Assembly (NCBI RefSeq): GCF_014595955.1
Contig: NZ_JABVCF010000001.1
Location: 496,001-560,000 of the forward strand
Length of the DNA: 64,000 nucleotides
Direction of reading: 5' to 3'
From: Pseudaminobacter soli (ex Zhang et al. 2022)
Lineage (GTDB): Bacteria; Pseudomonadota; Alphaproteobacteria; Rhizobiales; Rhizobiaceae
In this document: positions 8,951 through 18,987 of the stretch, piece after piece
Position numbering within the stretch: the first letter of the stretch is position 1
Layout: every line of letters starts with the position of its first letter
Program-made: the position numbers and the translations under genes
Notes under the pieces: generated by a model
Told to the model about the DNA's origin: nothing
What the model saw: only the letters and a program-made list of their open reading frames with translations
The model's database searches: none

Positions 8951-9970
8951 CTACGCCACCGCCTCGAAATAGCGCGAGAATTCCGCTCGGACCTCCGCTT
9001 CGTCCGAGCCGTCTCCCGCATGCGCCATGGACAGCGCGCGCTCGGCCCGCGCAAGCGACTTGCCGGTGAGCGGCAAGGTCTTCGAGGCGATGCCCGCCAT
9101 CTCTTCCATGACCCCGTTGCAGTGAAGAACGATGTCGACGCCGGCCGCAAGGATCGCGGCGGCCTTGGAGGGGAAATCCCCAGAAAGTGCCTTCATCGAG
9201 GTGTCGTCGCTGATGAGAAGGCCATCGAAGCCGATCTCGCCGCGGACGATCTCGCTGACTACTTTCCCGGAAGTAGTGGCAGGCGCAGCCGGGTCAATTG
9301 CAGCGAATATGATGTGGGCCGTCATTGCGGCCGGAAGGTCGGCCAGTTCCTTGAAGGGCGCGAAATCGTGCCGTCGCAATTCCTCGATCGGCGCGTCCAC
9401 GGTCGGCAGCGAATGATGCGTGTCGAGAAGCGCACGCCCATGGCCCGGCATATGCTTCATCACCGGAAGCACGCCGCCGGCAAATAAACCCTCGGCGGCG
9501 GCGCGTCCGAGCGCGGTAACCATATTCGGGTCCTTGCCGTAGGCACGGTTGCCGATCACATCGCTCGCCCCCTCGACCGGCACGTCCAGCACCGGCAGGC
9601 AGTCGGCATTGATGCCGAAGCGCTTCAGGTCGAAGGCATGCAGCCGCGAGAGCAGCCATGCCGCCCTGAGGCCCGCTTCCCGGTCCTCCTGATAGAGCGC
9701 GCCGATCGCGGCGGCGGGAGGATAGTTGGGCGCGATCGGCGGGCGCAAACGCTGCACCCGGCCACCCTCCTGATCGATGAACACCGGTGCGTCCGGACGG
9801 CCGACCGCGTCGCGCATCGAGGCGACGAGGTCCGCAATCTGGGCCGGCTCGCCGATGTTACGGGCGAACAGGATGAAGCCCCAGGGTCGTTCGTCCGCGT
9901 AGAACCGGATTTCGTCCTGACTGACGGACTTGCCGGCACAGCCGAGAATCATCGCCTTTGATTCGCTCAT
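8951..9970 (-). CDS. nagZ: Beta-N-acetylhexosaminidase (glycoside hydrolase family 3)
   Basis: A 339-residue cytosolic enzyme that removes N-acetylglucosamine from anhydromuropeptides in cell-wall recycling. Family marks: FIDQEGGRVQRLRPP (about residues 59-73), the KHMPGHGRALLDTHHSLP stretch with the catalytic His loop (about 165-182), and the nucleophile region LLISDDTSMKALSG (about 240-253). I chose ATG at 9970 because the extra ten codons upstream look non-conserved. It follows the terminator of the SPOR gene, so it probably has its own promoter, and leads into scpAB. Confidence 0.94.
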   Translation of the reverse strand: MSESKAMILGCAGKSVSQDEIRFYADERPWGFILFARNIGEPAQIADLVASMRDAVGRPDAPVFIDQEGGRVQRLRPPIAPNYPPAAAIGALYQEDREAGLRAAWLLSRLHAFDLKRFGINADCLPVLDVPVEGASDVIGNRAYGKDPNMVTALGRAAAEGLFAGGVLPVMKHMPGHGRALLDTHHSLPTVDAPIEELRRHDFAPFKELADLPAAMTAHIIFAAIDPAAPATTSGKVVSEIVRGEIGFDGLLISDDTSMKALSGDFPSKAAAILAAGVDIVLHCNGVMEEMAGIASKTLPLTGKSLARAERALSMAHAGDGSDEAEVRAEFSRYFEAVA

Positions 9971-10008
9971 GCCGTCTTCTACGCCTTCTGGGCCCTGCAA
10001 TGAACGAC

Positions 10009-10041
10009 AAAACCGGCGTGGCAGGTGCCCGCGCCGGTTTT
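10009..10041 (-). terminator. Rho-independent terminator after the SPOR gene
   Basis: A 10-bp stem (AAAACCGGCG / CGCCGGTTTT) with a 13-nt loop, ending in TTTT on the minus strand, lies between the SPOR stop and the nagZ start. It should separate argS-SPOR from nagZ-scpAB. Confidence 0.8.
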
Positions 10042-10073
10042 CGTGTTCGGAACCGCGGCCAGCGCGGCTCAGA

Positions 10074-13000
10074 TCATCGCGTGACGAAGCAATTGCCTCC
10101 GGCGGCCTTGTAGCTCTCGCAGAGCTTCACTGCGTCGTTGCGGCTTTCGGCCGGGACGCGGACCCGCCAGAAGGTGCCCTTGCCCGCAATCTCGGCCTTC
10201 ACGATGTTGGCCTGCTTGCCCTCCAGCACGCCGCCATAGCGCCGCAGCAGGTCCTGATAGGACGATTGCGCAGCGGCCTCCGTCGGCTGGGAAGCGATCT
10301 GCATGGACCACGACCCGCCGGCGGCTGCAGGCGCGAGACCCGCGACCTGCTGCGGCTTCACCTCGCCGACGATGTCGATAGGCTGATCGGAGGGACGGGC
10401 CGGCGCGATCGGTGCGCGATCGGGCGTGATCCCGATCGTGCCCTGGGCTTGTGGCATGGCCTCGGCCGGCTGGGCGGCCGCCGTCTGGTCGGCAGCGGCG
10501 GTTTCCGGCAACGATGCTGCACCAGCAGGTGCTGCCGTCATCCCGCTCTGGGCCTCGGCCGGCAGCGCGGCGGCGTCGCCGCTGGCAGACAGCGGGGCTG
10601 TAGCGGCCGGATCGACGATGCTCTCCGAAGCTGAGTCCGCGGCTTGATCGGCCGCCGGAGCGGGCTCCTCGCGCGGCACCAGCGTGCCGTCAGCCTTGAC
10701 GATCATGGTCCGGACCTTGCGAGGCGCAACGGCGGCGACTTCCATGGTCTCGTCCACGCCGGCGCCCGCGGCCTGCTCGACCCTGTCCTCGCTCTTGGCG
10801 GAGGGCGCCGCAGCAGCATCGGAGCCTGCCTCGTCAGCCAGCATCGCCTGGGCGCTCTCCAGATCCGCGTTGTCAACGCCGGGAAGATCGAACGGATCAT
10901 CCTGCGGCATCGGAATCTCGACCGGCTCCTCGGCGCTGGAGATGAGCTTCTCCTGGGTCGGCTCGGCGGCTGTCCCGGCGCCAGCCACCGTGTCATAGAC
11001 CTTGCTGTCCTGGTTCGGGATGCTGACGCCGCCGGGATTCTCCGGCTTGACCTTCACCGGCGACGGATCGGCCTTGACCAAGGCGACTTCGTCGCCGCCG
11101 GGCCCGGAGCCGAACGACATTGCCAAGGCGCCGATGCCGCCCAGCATGGCAACGCCGCCTACAACTGCCGCGATTATCATTCCGCGCCTGCGCGACGATC
11201 TTTCGCCGACGGGAGCATAGGCCGGCTCTGAAAAATCCTCCTCCTGGTCCGGATCGAAGGCAAATTCGACATCATTGGGTTCGGTCTGGTTTGCCGATTG
11301 CTGGCGCAGGTAGGTGGCCGCATCCGGCTTGCTCGCGTAGCCGACATCGTAGCCCTGAGGCTGTGCGGCCCCTGCCGCGAGGGCGGCTGCCGTCATAGCC
11401 GCACCCGCTGCCGAAGCCGCGTCGTCGCCATATGGATCGGCTTCCGCCTGCCCCTTCAAACGGATCTCTCGCGAAGCGTCCGCCTGCGGTGCCGCCGAGG
11501 CGATTTCTGCACCGCGGACATTCATGTCCTCGAGCAGGGACGAAAACTCGGCGTCCAGATCGTCGAATGGCGCTGCCGGAACCGGCTCGGGTTCAAAGGC
11601 TATCTCCGGCAGTTCCAGGTCGTCCGCCAGCGCTACCGCCTGCTCCGGCACGTCGATTGTTTCGATCTCCGGCACGTCCTCCCGGATGGCAGGCCTCGCC
11701 AGGGAACTCGCGAAGGACGGAGCGTGCTCCGGATACTGCGGCTCGCCGCGCGCATGCGCTGGAGAGTTGAAATGAGGGTTCTGCAGGCTCGCGGACAGAG
11801 CTGCGAGCGCGGCGTAGGGATCGTCCCTATGCGTGGGCTCCTCGGCCTGCTCGGCGACCGGGGTGGACTGCCTCTCGTCCACGCTCCCGTCTGCCGCGGC
11901 ACTCGTCAGAGCGGCTTCAAACGCATGGTCGTCGAAAGCAAACTCCAGATCAGGTTCCGGCGCTTCCTCAAAAGCGTGCGGCCCCGGAATGTCGTGATGA
12001 TACTGCGCAGCCTGCCGGTCTTCTTCTGAATACGCCGCGGAGGCGCGATGGTTATCGCTGGCTTCAGCAGCGCGCCATTCGTTATCGCCGGCGAGCGATC
12101 CACGCAGCGGCACGCGGACCCAATCGTCCTCGACATCGCTTTGAGGCGCAATTTCAGCGGCGCTTTCCTCGAACGACGGCTCCTCAGGGGCCTGCGGCTG
12201 GTCTTCGGCCGCTAAATCGTTGCCGAGAAGCGCATTCAACTCCTGCTCGAGACTGAGTTCCAGAGCCTCAGCCGGCGAGGGCTGATCAATCGGCGCGGAC
12301 GCGTTCCCGGCATGCACTTCTGCGGTCTCGGGCCAATGCTCGACCAAAGGCTGTATGACCGCTGCGGGGTAGGCTTCGTTGCTCGCCCCCCCCTCTTCGT
12401 GGGCAGCCTGTTCAAAGGAGGCGCTGGTCTCTTCCCAGGCTACCGGCGCCTGATGCCACTCGGGTGCGGCGACGACATGCGGCTCGGAATGATCCGTATC
12501 GTCGATAACCGCCCCGGCAATCTCCGAAGCCTCGCCGACTCCAGCCGCTTCTTCTTCCTGAATAGCATCCTGACCGGCCCACGGCTGAGGCTGTTCCCCA
12601 ATCCAGTCCTGATGCTGTTCGCCGGCCTGATATGCGACGTCATAGGCTGCCGCAATCTCGCCCTGCGGCAGTTCCAATTCGCCGGCTTCGAGGGAGACGT
12701 GATCCGGGGTGACCTCCTGGCTCCATTCCTCGCCGATCTGGTAACCGGCCTCAGCAGCAGCCTGAAATTCGACCTGGTGCGCATCCAGATCAGCGGCCTC
12801 GGGCCAGGTGCGATCTGTGACGCCCTCCTGGTTCCACTGTTCGGGGGCCTGATACTCGGCCGCATGCTCCGTCTGGGCCTCGCCCTGCGGCGCCTGCAAA
12901 TCCGCGGCTTCGGTCAAGGAGCGGCCAATGTCGCTATCCTCGTTCCACTGCTCGCCAGTCTGGTTCTCGGCCGCATACTCCGTCCGGGCCTCGCCCTGCG

Positions 13001-14573
13001 GTACTTCTTGTGCAGCTTCCGACCAAGAGCTGTCCTCTGCAACCTGTTCGACTTCGAACTCGGCCTCGACAAAAACGTTCAGTTGCTCTTCGAAAGCGGC
13101 AGCGAAATCGGACTCAATGGAGGCTTCCGGCTGCGCGGCCAGGGGCGCTACTTCGGGCTGCGCCCACGCAGTTTCCTCGGCCGCATATTCCGTCGGGGCC
13201 TCGGCCAGCGGCGACTCCGCATCGGCAGCTTCCGGCCAAGCGTGGTCTCCCGCGACCTGTTCGACCTCGGGTTCGGCTTCGACAGAAACGCTCAGTTGCT
13301 CATCGAAAGCGGCAGCGAAATCGGACTCAATGGAGGTTTCCGGCTGCACGGCCAGGGGCGCTGGCTCGGGCTGCGCCCACGCAGTTTCCTCGGCCGCATA
13401 CTCTGTCTGGGCTTCGGCCAGCGGCGACTCCGCATCACCAACTTCCGACCAAGCGCAGCCTTCCGCGACCTGCTCGATCTCGGGTTCCGCCTCGACAAGA
13501 GCGCTCAACTGCTCATCAAAAGCGGCAGCGAAATCGGACTCAATCTCAATGGAGGTTTCCGGCTGCGCGGCCAGCGGCGCTGCTTCGGGCTGCGCCCACG
13601 CAGTTTCCTCGGCCGCATATTCCGTCTGGGCTTGGGCCAGCGGCGACTCCGCATCACCAACTTCCGACCAAGCGCGGCCTTCCGCGACCTGCTCGATCTC
13701 GGGTTCCGCCTCGACAAGAGCGCTCAACTGCTCATCAAAAGCGGCAGCGAAATCGGACTCAATCTCAATGGAGGTTTCCGGCTGCGCGGCCAGCGGCGCT
13801 GCTTCGGGCTGCGCCCACGCAGTTTCCTCGGCCGCATATTCCGTCTGGGCCTCGGCCAGCGGCAACTCCGGATCAGCAGCTTCCGACCAGGCGCGATCTT
13901 CCGCGATCTGTTCGCCTTCCGACTCACCCTCGGCCACAACGTCCAGTTGCTCATCGAAAGCGAAATCAAGGGACGGGTCCGCCTGCGCGAAATGAGGCGC
14001 TAGTTCGGACTGCGCCCATGCACCTTCCTCGGGCGCAGCGCTGGCCTGGTCCGGGAATCCGTCGTGCTGGAAGGTCTCGTCGATGCCGATCTCTTTATCC
14101 ACGCTGGATGTGTAAGCCTCGGCGGTCGCTGTATTCCCCTCTTCGGGGAAACCCTCGTGAGGATAGTCGAGGGTAAGTTCAGCGCTCTGTGCCGACAGGT
14201 CGCCCGCCGTTTCATCGGGCTGATACTGATCCGCGAGTTCCATTTCCGCGGCTGCGGGCTGCTCGATTGACTGAGCTTCGTGCGAAAGAGCCTCCGGCGC
14301 AGCGCTGAACTGCCAATCCACCTGCTCGGAAGCATGGAAAGTGTCGTCGGCCAGATCGCCCAAAAGTTCGCGCTCAAGATCAAGGCTCAGATCCGATTGC
14401 TCGAAGTGGGCAGGGTCCGGATCGGACTGTACCGCCGGCTTGACCTCCTTGACGGCCGCCGGCTTTGCGGGCTCGCGCGGATCGAAGCCCATTATCCTGG
14501 TCAGTTCCGCGAAGGGATCGTCGTCCGAAATTGCAGACTGGTCGGCGATCTTGCGGGATGCTTGCTCTGCCAT
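10074..14573 (-). CDS. Giant SPOR-domain protein with tandem acidic repeats
   Basis: A 1,499-residue protein. The last 75 or so residues form a SPOR domain (GGSWSMQIASQPTE to AAGGNCFVTR), which binds denuded glycan strands at the division septum. One membrane helix, MIIAAVVGGVAMLGGIGAL, lies near residue 1,130 after an RRR stop-transfer motif, so about 1,120 residues are cytosolic. That long part is Ala/Glu/Gln-rich and acidic, with repeated units of 71-73 residues roughly between 200 and 510, built around FAAAFDEQLS, EYAAEETAWAQPE and AAQPETSIESD. I chose ATG at 14573. The place between argS and nagZ is conserved in rhizobia; the length is large for the family. Role in division is inferred from the SPOR domain. 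Confidence 0.88.
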   Translation of the reverse strand: MAEQASRKIADQSAISDDDPFAELTRIMGFDPREPAKPAAVKEVKPAVQSDPDPAHFEQSDLSLDLERELLGDLADDTFHASEQVDWQFSAAPEALSHEAQSIEQPAAAEMELADQYQPDETAGDLSAQSAELTLDYPHEGFPEEGNTATAEAYTSSVDKEIGIDETFQHDGFPDQASAAPEEGAWAQSELAPHFAQADPSLDFAFDEQLDVVAEGESEGEQIAEDRAWSEAADPELPLAEAQTEYAAEETAWAQPEAAPLAAQPETSIEIESDFAAAFDEQLSALVEAEPEIEQVAEGRAWSEVGDAESPLAQAQTEYAAEETAWAQPEAAPLAAQPETSIEIESDFAAAFDEQLSALVEAEPEIEQVAEGCAWSEVGDAESPLAEAQTEYAAEETAWAQPEPAPLAVQPETSIESDFAAAFDEQLSVSVEAEPEVEQVAGDHAWPEAADAESPLAEAPTEYAAEETAWAQPEVAPLAAQPEASIESDFAAAFEEQLNVFVEAEFEVEQVAEDSSWSEAAQEVPQGEARTEYAAENQTGEQWNEDSDIGRSLTEAADLQAPQGEAQTEHAAEYQAPEQWNQEGVTDRTWPEAADLDAHQVEFQAAAEAGYQIGEEWSQEVTPDHVSLEAGELELPQGEIAAAYDVAYQAGEQHQDWIGEQPQPWAGQDAIQEEEAAGVGEASEIAGAVIDDTDHSEPHVVAAPEWHQAPVAWEETSASFEQAAHEEGGASNEAYPAAVIQPLVEHWPETAEVHAGNASAPIDQPSPAEALELSLEQELNALLGNDLAAEDQPQAPEEPSFEESAAEIAPQSDVEDDWVRVPLRGSLAGDNEWRAAEASDNHRASAAYSEEDRQAAQYHHDIPGPHAFEEAPEPDLEFAFDDHAFEAALTSAAADGSVDERQSTPVAEQAEEPTHRDDPYAALAALSASLQNPHFNSPAHARGEPQYPEHAPSFASSLARPAIREDVPEIETIDVPEQAVALADDLELPEIAFEPEPVPAAPFDDLDAEFSSLLEDMNVRGAEIASAAPQADASREIRLKGQAEADPYGDDAASAAGAAMTAAALAAGAAQPQGYDVGYASKPDAATYLRQQSANQTEPNDVEFAFDPDQEEDFSEPAYAPVGERSSRRRGMIIAAVVGGVAMLGGIGALAMSFGSGPGGDEVALVKADPSPVKVKPENPGGVSIPNQDSKVYDTVAGAGTAAEPTQEKLISSAEEPVEIPMPQDDPFDLPGVDNADLESAQAMLADEAGSDAAAAPSAKSEDRVEQAAGAGVDETMEVAAVAPRKVRTMIVKADGTLVPREEPAPAADQAADSASESIVDPAATAPLSASGDAAALPAEAQSGMTAAPAGAASLPETAAADQTAAAQPAEAMPQAQGTIGITPDRAPIAPARPSDQPIDIVGEVKPQQVAGLAPAAAGGSWSMQIASQPTEAAAQSSYQDLLRRYGGVLEGKQANIVKAEIAGKGTFWRVRVPAESRNDAVKLCESYKAAGGNCFVTR
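13050..13965 (-). repeat. In-frame tandem repeats of 213-219 bp inside the SPOR gene
   Basis: About four and a half copies of a 71- or 73-codon unit run head to tail. The unit reads FAAAFDEQLS, then acidic residues, then EYAAEETAWAQPE and AAQPETSIESD. Positions 13458-13631 and 13677-13850 are identical over 174 bp at a 219-bp offset. Outer copies are more diverged, and a decayed series continues toward the C-terminal side. Confidence 0.9.
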
Positions 14574-14672
14574 GCTTGGTACCGAATCTCGACACAAAAG
14601 GACGCGTAAGCGTCAGGCGTGGCCGCGCCGTACCAGCGTAATGTGGGCAAAAGGTGACCCGGTCACCCTCGG

Positions 14673-16430
14673 CTATCGCATCTCGCTTGGCGCTTCGGCC
14701 CCGATCAGCCCAAGTCCGGACGTGATCACGTCCAATACCGCTTGGACCAGTCCGAGCCTGGCATAGCTCAATTGTGGGTCGGTAACCTTAACAAAGCGTA
14801 AGTCGGGGTTGTCTGTCCCCCGATTCCACTGCGCATGGAACAGGCTGGCAAGATCATAAAGGTAGAACGCCAGTCTGTGAGGCTCGAGCGACTGCGCCGC
14901 CTGTTCGATGAGACGGGGGTATTCTGCGAGCTTGCGGATCAGCGCAATCTCGCTTTCCTCGGTGAGCAGTTGCGCATCTGCGCAGAGTTCCTCACGCGCG
15001 TTCGGCACGCTCCCAAACTGCTCGTTCGCCTGCCGGAAGACCGAATGGCAACGCGCGGAAGCGTACTGGACGTAGAAGACCGGATTGTCCTTCGACTGCT
15101 CAGTGACCTTGGCGAAGTCGAAGTCCAAGGGAGCGTCGTTCTTGCGGTAGAGCATCATGAAACGGATCGGATCGCGACCGACCTCTTCCACGACTTCGCG
15201 CAGCGTGATGAAATCGCCGGAGCGCTTCGACATCCGCACCGGCTCGCCTTGGCGGTAGAGCTTCACCAACTGGCAGAGGAGCACGGTGAGCTTGAGCTTG
15301 TCGCCACCCAACGCCCGCGCCAGCGCCTCCATGCGCTTGACATAGCCGCCATGGTCGGCGCCGAGCACGAAGATCGTGTGATTGAAGCCGCGCCTAATCT
15401 TGTCCTTCAGATAGGCGACGTCGGCGGCGAAATAGGTGAACTGCCCGTCCGACTTCACCAAGGGCCGGTCGATGTCGTCTCCGACCGCCGTCGAGCGGAA
15501 CAGCGTCTGCTCGCGGTCCTCCCAGTCTTCCGGCTTCTCGCCCTTCGGCGGCGGCAGCTTGCCCTTGTAGATATGCCCTTCCATCGTCAGTTCGGCAATG
15601 ACGGCACGGATCGCCTGCTCGTTGTTGGCGTGCAGCGTGCGTTCCGAGAAGAACACTTCGTGGTGGACGTTGAGCAGCGCAAGATCCTCGCGGATCATGG
15701 CCATCATGGCGTGGATCGCGCGGTCCTTGACGATCTCCATCGCCTCCTCATCCGGCATCTTCAGGAGGCCGTCGCCATATTCCACCGCCAACTGCCGGCC
15801 GAGGGGAACCAGGTAATCGCCCGGATAGAGACCGGGCGGAATTTCGCCGATGTTCTCGCCCAGCGCTTCGCGGTAGCGCAGCATCACCGAGCGGGCGAGC
15901 ACGTCGATCTGCGCGCCGGCGTCGTTGATCAGGTATTCCTTGGTCACGTCATGCCCGGTGAAGGCGAGCAGGTTGGCGAGGGTGTCGCCCACCACCGCGC
16001 CACGGCAATGGCCGACATGCATCGGTCCCGTCGGGTTGGCCGAGACGTATTCGACGTTGACCTTGGCACCGCGCCCCATGTCGGAGCGTCCGAAATCCAC
16101 ACCGAGCCTCACGAGGTCCCGCAGATATCCGTGCCAGTAGGAGTTCCTGAGGCGAAGATTGACGAAGCCGGGACCGGCGACGGTGGCCTCCTCGACGTCC
16201 GGATCGGCCTTCAGCGCAGCGGCGATCCGTTCGGCGAGCGCGCGCGGGTTCTGGCCGGCAGTCTTGGAAAGCACGAGGGCGGCATTGGTGGCCAGATCAC
16301 CGTGGCTGGGGTCGCGCGGCGGCTCTACGGCCATGCGCCCGAAATCCAGAGCACCGCCGTCCGACGATTTCAGATCGAGGCCTTCCACGGCTTTCCTGAT
16401 CCGCTCGTTGAAGTCGGCGAAAACGTTCAT
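14673..16430 (-). CDS. argS: Arginyl-tRNA synthetase
   Basis: A 585-residue class I synthetase that charges tRNA-Arg. The HIGH-type signature is [20 protein letters not shown] (about residues 120-139), and the KMSKS counterpart is [16 protein letters not shown], a common ArgS variant. The C-terminal anticodon-binding domain contains the DALR-type region near [22 protein letters not shown] at 16430 gives the standard N-terminus [15 protein letters not shown]; an upstream start would add 12 unsupported residues. It lies between dgt and the SPOR gene with short gaps. Confidence 0.97.
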   Translation of the reverse strand: MNVFADFNERIRKAVEGLDLKSSDGGALDFGRMAVEPPRDPSHGDLATNAALVLSKTAGQNPRALAERIAAALKADPDVEEATVAGPGFVNLRLRNSYWHGYLRDLVRLGVDFGRSDMGRGAKVNVEYVSANPTGPMHVGHCRGAVVGDTLANLLAFTGHDVTKEYLINDAGAQIDVLARSVMLRYREALGENIGEIPPGLYPGDYLVPLGRQLAVEYGDGLLKMPDEEAMEIVKDRAIHAMMAMIREDLALLNVHHEVFFSERTLHANNEQAIRAVIAELTMEGHIYKGKLPPPKGEKPEDWEDREQTLFRSTAVGDDIDRPLVKSDGQFTYFAADVAYLKDKIRRGFNHTIFVLGADHGGYVKRMEALARALGGDKLKLTVLLCQLVKLYRQGEPVRMSKRSGDFITLREVVEEVGRDPIRFMMLYRKNDAPLDFDFAKVTEQSKDNPVFYVQYASARCHSVFRQANEQFGSVPNAREELCADAQLLTEESEIALIRKLAEYPRLIEQAAQSLEPHRLAFYLYDLASLFHAQWNRGTDNPDLRFVKVTDPQLSYARLGLVQAVLDVITSGLGLIGAEAPSEMR

Positions 16431-16490
16431 TCTGGAATTCCTGGGAGGTTGCGGCACGCGGATCATCCAGCAGCCGGAATGGTGCTTGCC

Positions 16491-17711
16491 CTAGCGCAAT
16501 TCAGGCGTCTGGTCAAACAGACGGGAATACTCCTTGATGGCGTAGGTGTCGGTCATCCCGGCGAGGAAATCCGCTACGTGACGGGCCTTGATCCGCGGCT
16601 CGGCGCGGTCCAACCCCTCGCGCCATCCTTCGGGCATCTCGCGCGGGTCGGCGTAGTAGGCATCAAACAGTTCCCGCACGATCCTGTCCGCCTCGGCGCG
16701 CACCCTCATGACCTCGGAATGCCGATAGATGTGGCTAAACAGGAAGGCCTTCAGTTCCTTCTCCTCTGCCGCCATATCGTCGGAGAAGGTGACGATCGTA
16801 AGCCCTGCCGCCCGCACATCCTCGACGCTCTGCGGCCGGACGGCATCGAGGTTGGCATGCGCCGCCACGATGACGTCCTCGACCATCCGCGTGATCTGCC
16901 TGCGCATCAGTTCGTGACCGGTCCGCACCGGATCGAGACGCGGATAGAGGGCCCCCACCTCCGCCAGCAGCCGCCCCGGAAGCGAGACTTCGCCCAGCAT
17001 GTCGAGCGTGAGCAGTCCGGCCCTCAGCCCATCATCGATGTCATGCGTGTTGTAGGCGATGTCGTCGGCGATCGCCGCACATTGAGCCTCGGGGCTCGCA
17101 TGGCGGTCGAGCTCGAGGTCGTGCAGTTCGCTGTAGTCTATGATCGAGCGCGGCACGGGACCCTTCAGCCCCTCCCCGTCCGGTCCTGTCAGCGGGCCGT
17201 TGTGCTTGACCAGTCCTTCCAGAGTCTCCCAGCTTAGGTTCAGGCCGTCGAACTCGGCGTAACGGCGCTCAAGCCGCGTGACCACCCGCAGCGACTGGGC
17301 ATTGTGGTCGAAGCCGCCCCAGCCCGCCATCTTCTCGTTGAGCGCATCCTCGCCGGTATGGCCGAACGGCGTGTGGCCGAAATCGTGCACCAGCGCCAAC
17401 GCCTCCGCCAGATCCTCGTCCAGCCGCAAGGCTCGGGCGAGCGCGCGGGCAATCTGCGCCACCTCGATCGTATGGGTGAGGCGCGTGCGAAAATGGTCGC
17501 CTTCATGTGCCACGAACACCTGGGTCTTGTGTTTCAGGCGGCGGAAGGCGGTGGAATGGATGATGCGGTCGCGGTCGCGCTGGAAAGGAGTGCGCGTCGG
17601 GCTCTCGCTTTCGGCGAACAGCCGCCCGCGGCTTTTCGCCGGATCGCTCGCCCAGGGGGCGCGAGGGCGATAGCCAAAACCGATCTGGCCTAGTTCAGGT
17701 GCCTCGCTCAT
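16491..17711 (-). CDS. dgt: Deoxyguanosinetriphosphate triphosphohydrolase-like protein
   Basis: A 406-residue HD-domain dNTP triphosphohydrolase that hydrolyses dNTPs to nucleosides and triphosphate, helping balance nucleotide pools. Metal-binding marks are [18 protein letters not shown] (first His), [19 protein letters not shown] (HD pair, about residues 115-133) and [17 protein letters not shown] (last Asp). The start at 17711 is an ATG giving [16 protein letters not shown]; longer readings would run into the divergent Fe-S gene. It heads the leftward dgt-argS group. Confidence 0.95.
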   Translation of the reverse strand: MSEAPELGQIGFGYRPRAPWASDPAKSRGRLFAESESPTRTPFQRDRDRIIHSTAFRRLKHKTQVFVAHEGDHFRTRLTHTIEVAQIARALARALRLDEDLAEALALVHDFGHTPFGHTGEDALNEKMAGWGGFDHNAQSLRVVTRLERRYAEFDGLNLSWETLEGLVKHNGPLTGPDGEGLKGPVPRSIIDYSELHDLELDRHASPEAQCAAIADDIAYNTHDIDDGLRAGLLTLDMLGEVSLPGRLLAEVGALYPRLDPVRTGHELMRRQITRMVEDVIVAAHANLDAVRPQSVEDVRAAGLTIVTFSDDMAAEEKELKAFLFSHIYRHSEVMRVRAEADRIVRELFDAYYADPREMPEGWREGLDRAEPRIKARHVADFLAGMTDTYAIKEYSRLFDQTPELR

Positions 17712-17769
17712 GGTGTCGCCGCAGGTTGACTCCCAGGAGTCCGCTTCATAGCTATTGGAGAGAAATCCA

Positions 17770-18132
17770 ATGCAAGGCAAGCCCATGAACGCGGATGCCA
17801 AGTCTGCAATCAAGGTAGAGATGACCGACGCCGCGGCCAAGCGCATTGCGGCGATTCTGGCCAGGGAACCGAGCAAGGCGGCCTTGCGCGTTTCCGTCGA
17901 AGGCGGCGGCTGTTCAGGATTCTCCTACAAGTTCGATCTCGTGGACAGCCGCAACGACGATGACGTCGCGATCGAGAAGGGTGACGCCACCGTTCTCATC
18001 GACGATCTTTCCATGATCTACATGGCGGGGTCGGTGATCGACTTCGTCGACGATCTGATGGGGCAGTCCTTCCAGGTCAGGAATCCCAACGCCGTCGCCT
18101 CCTGCGGCTGCGGCACCAGTTTTTCCATCTGA
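17770..18132 (+). CDS. erpA: A-type iron-sulfur cluster carrier (ErpA/IscA family)
   Basis: A 120-residue A-type carrier that passes Fe-S clusters to apo-proteins. The three conserved cysteines are visible: [13 protein letters not shown], then near the C-terminus [10 protein letters not shown] (CxC). I chose ATG at 17770 because a GGAGAG site ends seven bases upstream; a TTG at 17755 and an ATG at 17785 are alternatives. It diverges from dgt across 58 bp. A second A-type carrier occurs at 58184, so two paralogues lie in this window. Which one matches ErpA by function is inference. Confidence 0.88.
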   Translation: MQGKPMNADAKSAIKVEMTDAAAKRIAAILAREPSKAALRVSVEGGGCSGFSYKFDLVDSRNDDDVAIEKGDATVLIDDLSMIYMAGSVIDFVDDLMGQSFQVRNPNAVASCGCGTSFSI

Positions 18133-18184
18133 ACGAACTGCTGCAGGCCGCCTCTCCGGTTCAACCTGCGGCTTGGGGGCACGC

Positions 18185-18967
18185 GTGAAGATCGCAACCT
18201 GGAACATCAACGGCGTCAAGGCGCGTATCGGCAATCTGCTCACCTGGCTCAAGGAGAGCGCGCCGGACATCGTGTGCCTGCAGGAGATCAAGTCGGTCGA
18301 CGACCAGTTCCCGCGCGCCGAGATCGAGAGCCTCGGCTACAATGTCGAGACGCACGGCCAGAAGGGATTTAACGGCGTAGCTCTGCTGTCAAAGCTCAAG
18401 TTCGACGAGGTCAACTGCCGCTTGCCCGGCGACTCCGACGACGAGCAGGCCCGTTTCATCGAAGGCGTGTTCTCGACCGAGAAAGGCGCACTGCGCGTCG
18501 TCTCGCTTTATCTGCCGAACGGCAACCCGATCGGCGGCGAGAGATTCGCCTACAAGCTCAGATGGATGGAGCGGTTCGAGAAGTGGGCGAAGGAGCGCCT
18601 CGCCCTGGAAGATCCAATGGTGCTCGCCGGCGACTACAACGTCATCCCCGAGCCCACCGACGCACGCTTTCCCGAAAACTGGGTGAATGACGCGCTCTTC
18701 CAGCCCGAGAGCCGACGCGCATTCAGGCAGATCGTCAACTTGGGCTTCACCGAGGCCACGCGTGCCGTGACCGATTCCACCGACGTCTTCACCTTCTGGG
18801 ACTATCAGGCCGGGGCCTGGCAGAAGAACAACGGCATCCGCATCGATTTCCAACTGCTTTCTCCGGAAGCGGCTAACCTGCTCGTGTCCTCATCGGTCGA
18901 GAAGCACGTGCGCACCTGGGAGAAGCCGTCGGACCACGTACCGGTCGTGACCGAACTGGCGATCTAA
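18185..18967 (+). CDS. xth: Exodeoxyribonuclease III
   Basis: A 260-residue Mg-dependent exonuclease/AP endonuclease for base-excision repair. Marks are KIATWNINGVKARI (metal-binding Asn), IVCLQEIKSVDDQFP (catalytic Glu), VLAGDYNVIPEPTDA (Asp and Asn) and KPSDHVPVVTELAI (terminal Asp-His). The start is GTG at 18185 with a GGGG site about six bases upstream; a TTG at 18173 is an alternative that adds four residues. It lies 52 bp after the Fe-S carrier on the same strand. Confidence 0.95.
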   Translation: MKIATWNINGVKARIGNLLTWLKESAPDIVCLQEIKSVDDQFPRAEIESLGYNVETHGQKGFNGVALLSKLKFDEVNCRLPGDSDDEQARFIEGVFSTEKGALRVVSLYLPNGNPIGGERFAYKLRWMERFEKWAKERLALEDPMVLAGDYNVIPEPTDARFPENWVNDALFQPESRRAFRQIVNLGFTEATRAVTDSTDVFTFWDYQAGAWQKNNGIRIDFQLLSPEAANLLVSSSVEKHVRTWEKPSDHVPVVTELAI

Positions 18968-18987
18968 AGTTCGAAGCCTCAGGTGCG

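Noticed and set aside
13050-13965. CRISPR-like periodic repeat
   Set aside because: The repeats are long, in frame and coding, without short spacers or cas genes.
12312-14003. 563-residue plus-strand open frame
   Set aside because: It is antisense to the SPOR gene and exists only because the GC-rich repeats lack stops; its Arg/Leu/Phe-rich repeats mirror the real ones.
14835-17237. 800-residue plus-strand open frame
   Set aside because: It lies antisense across argS and dgt, which carry clear catalytic motifs; it has no domain or ribosome site.
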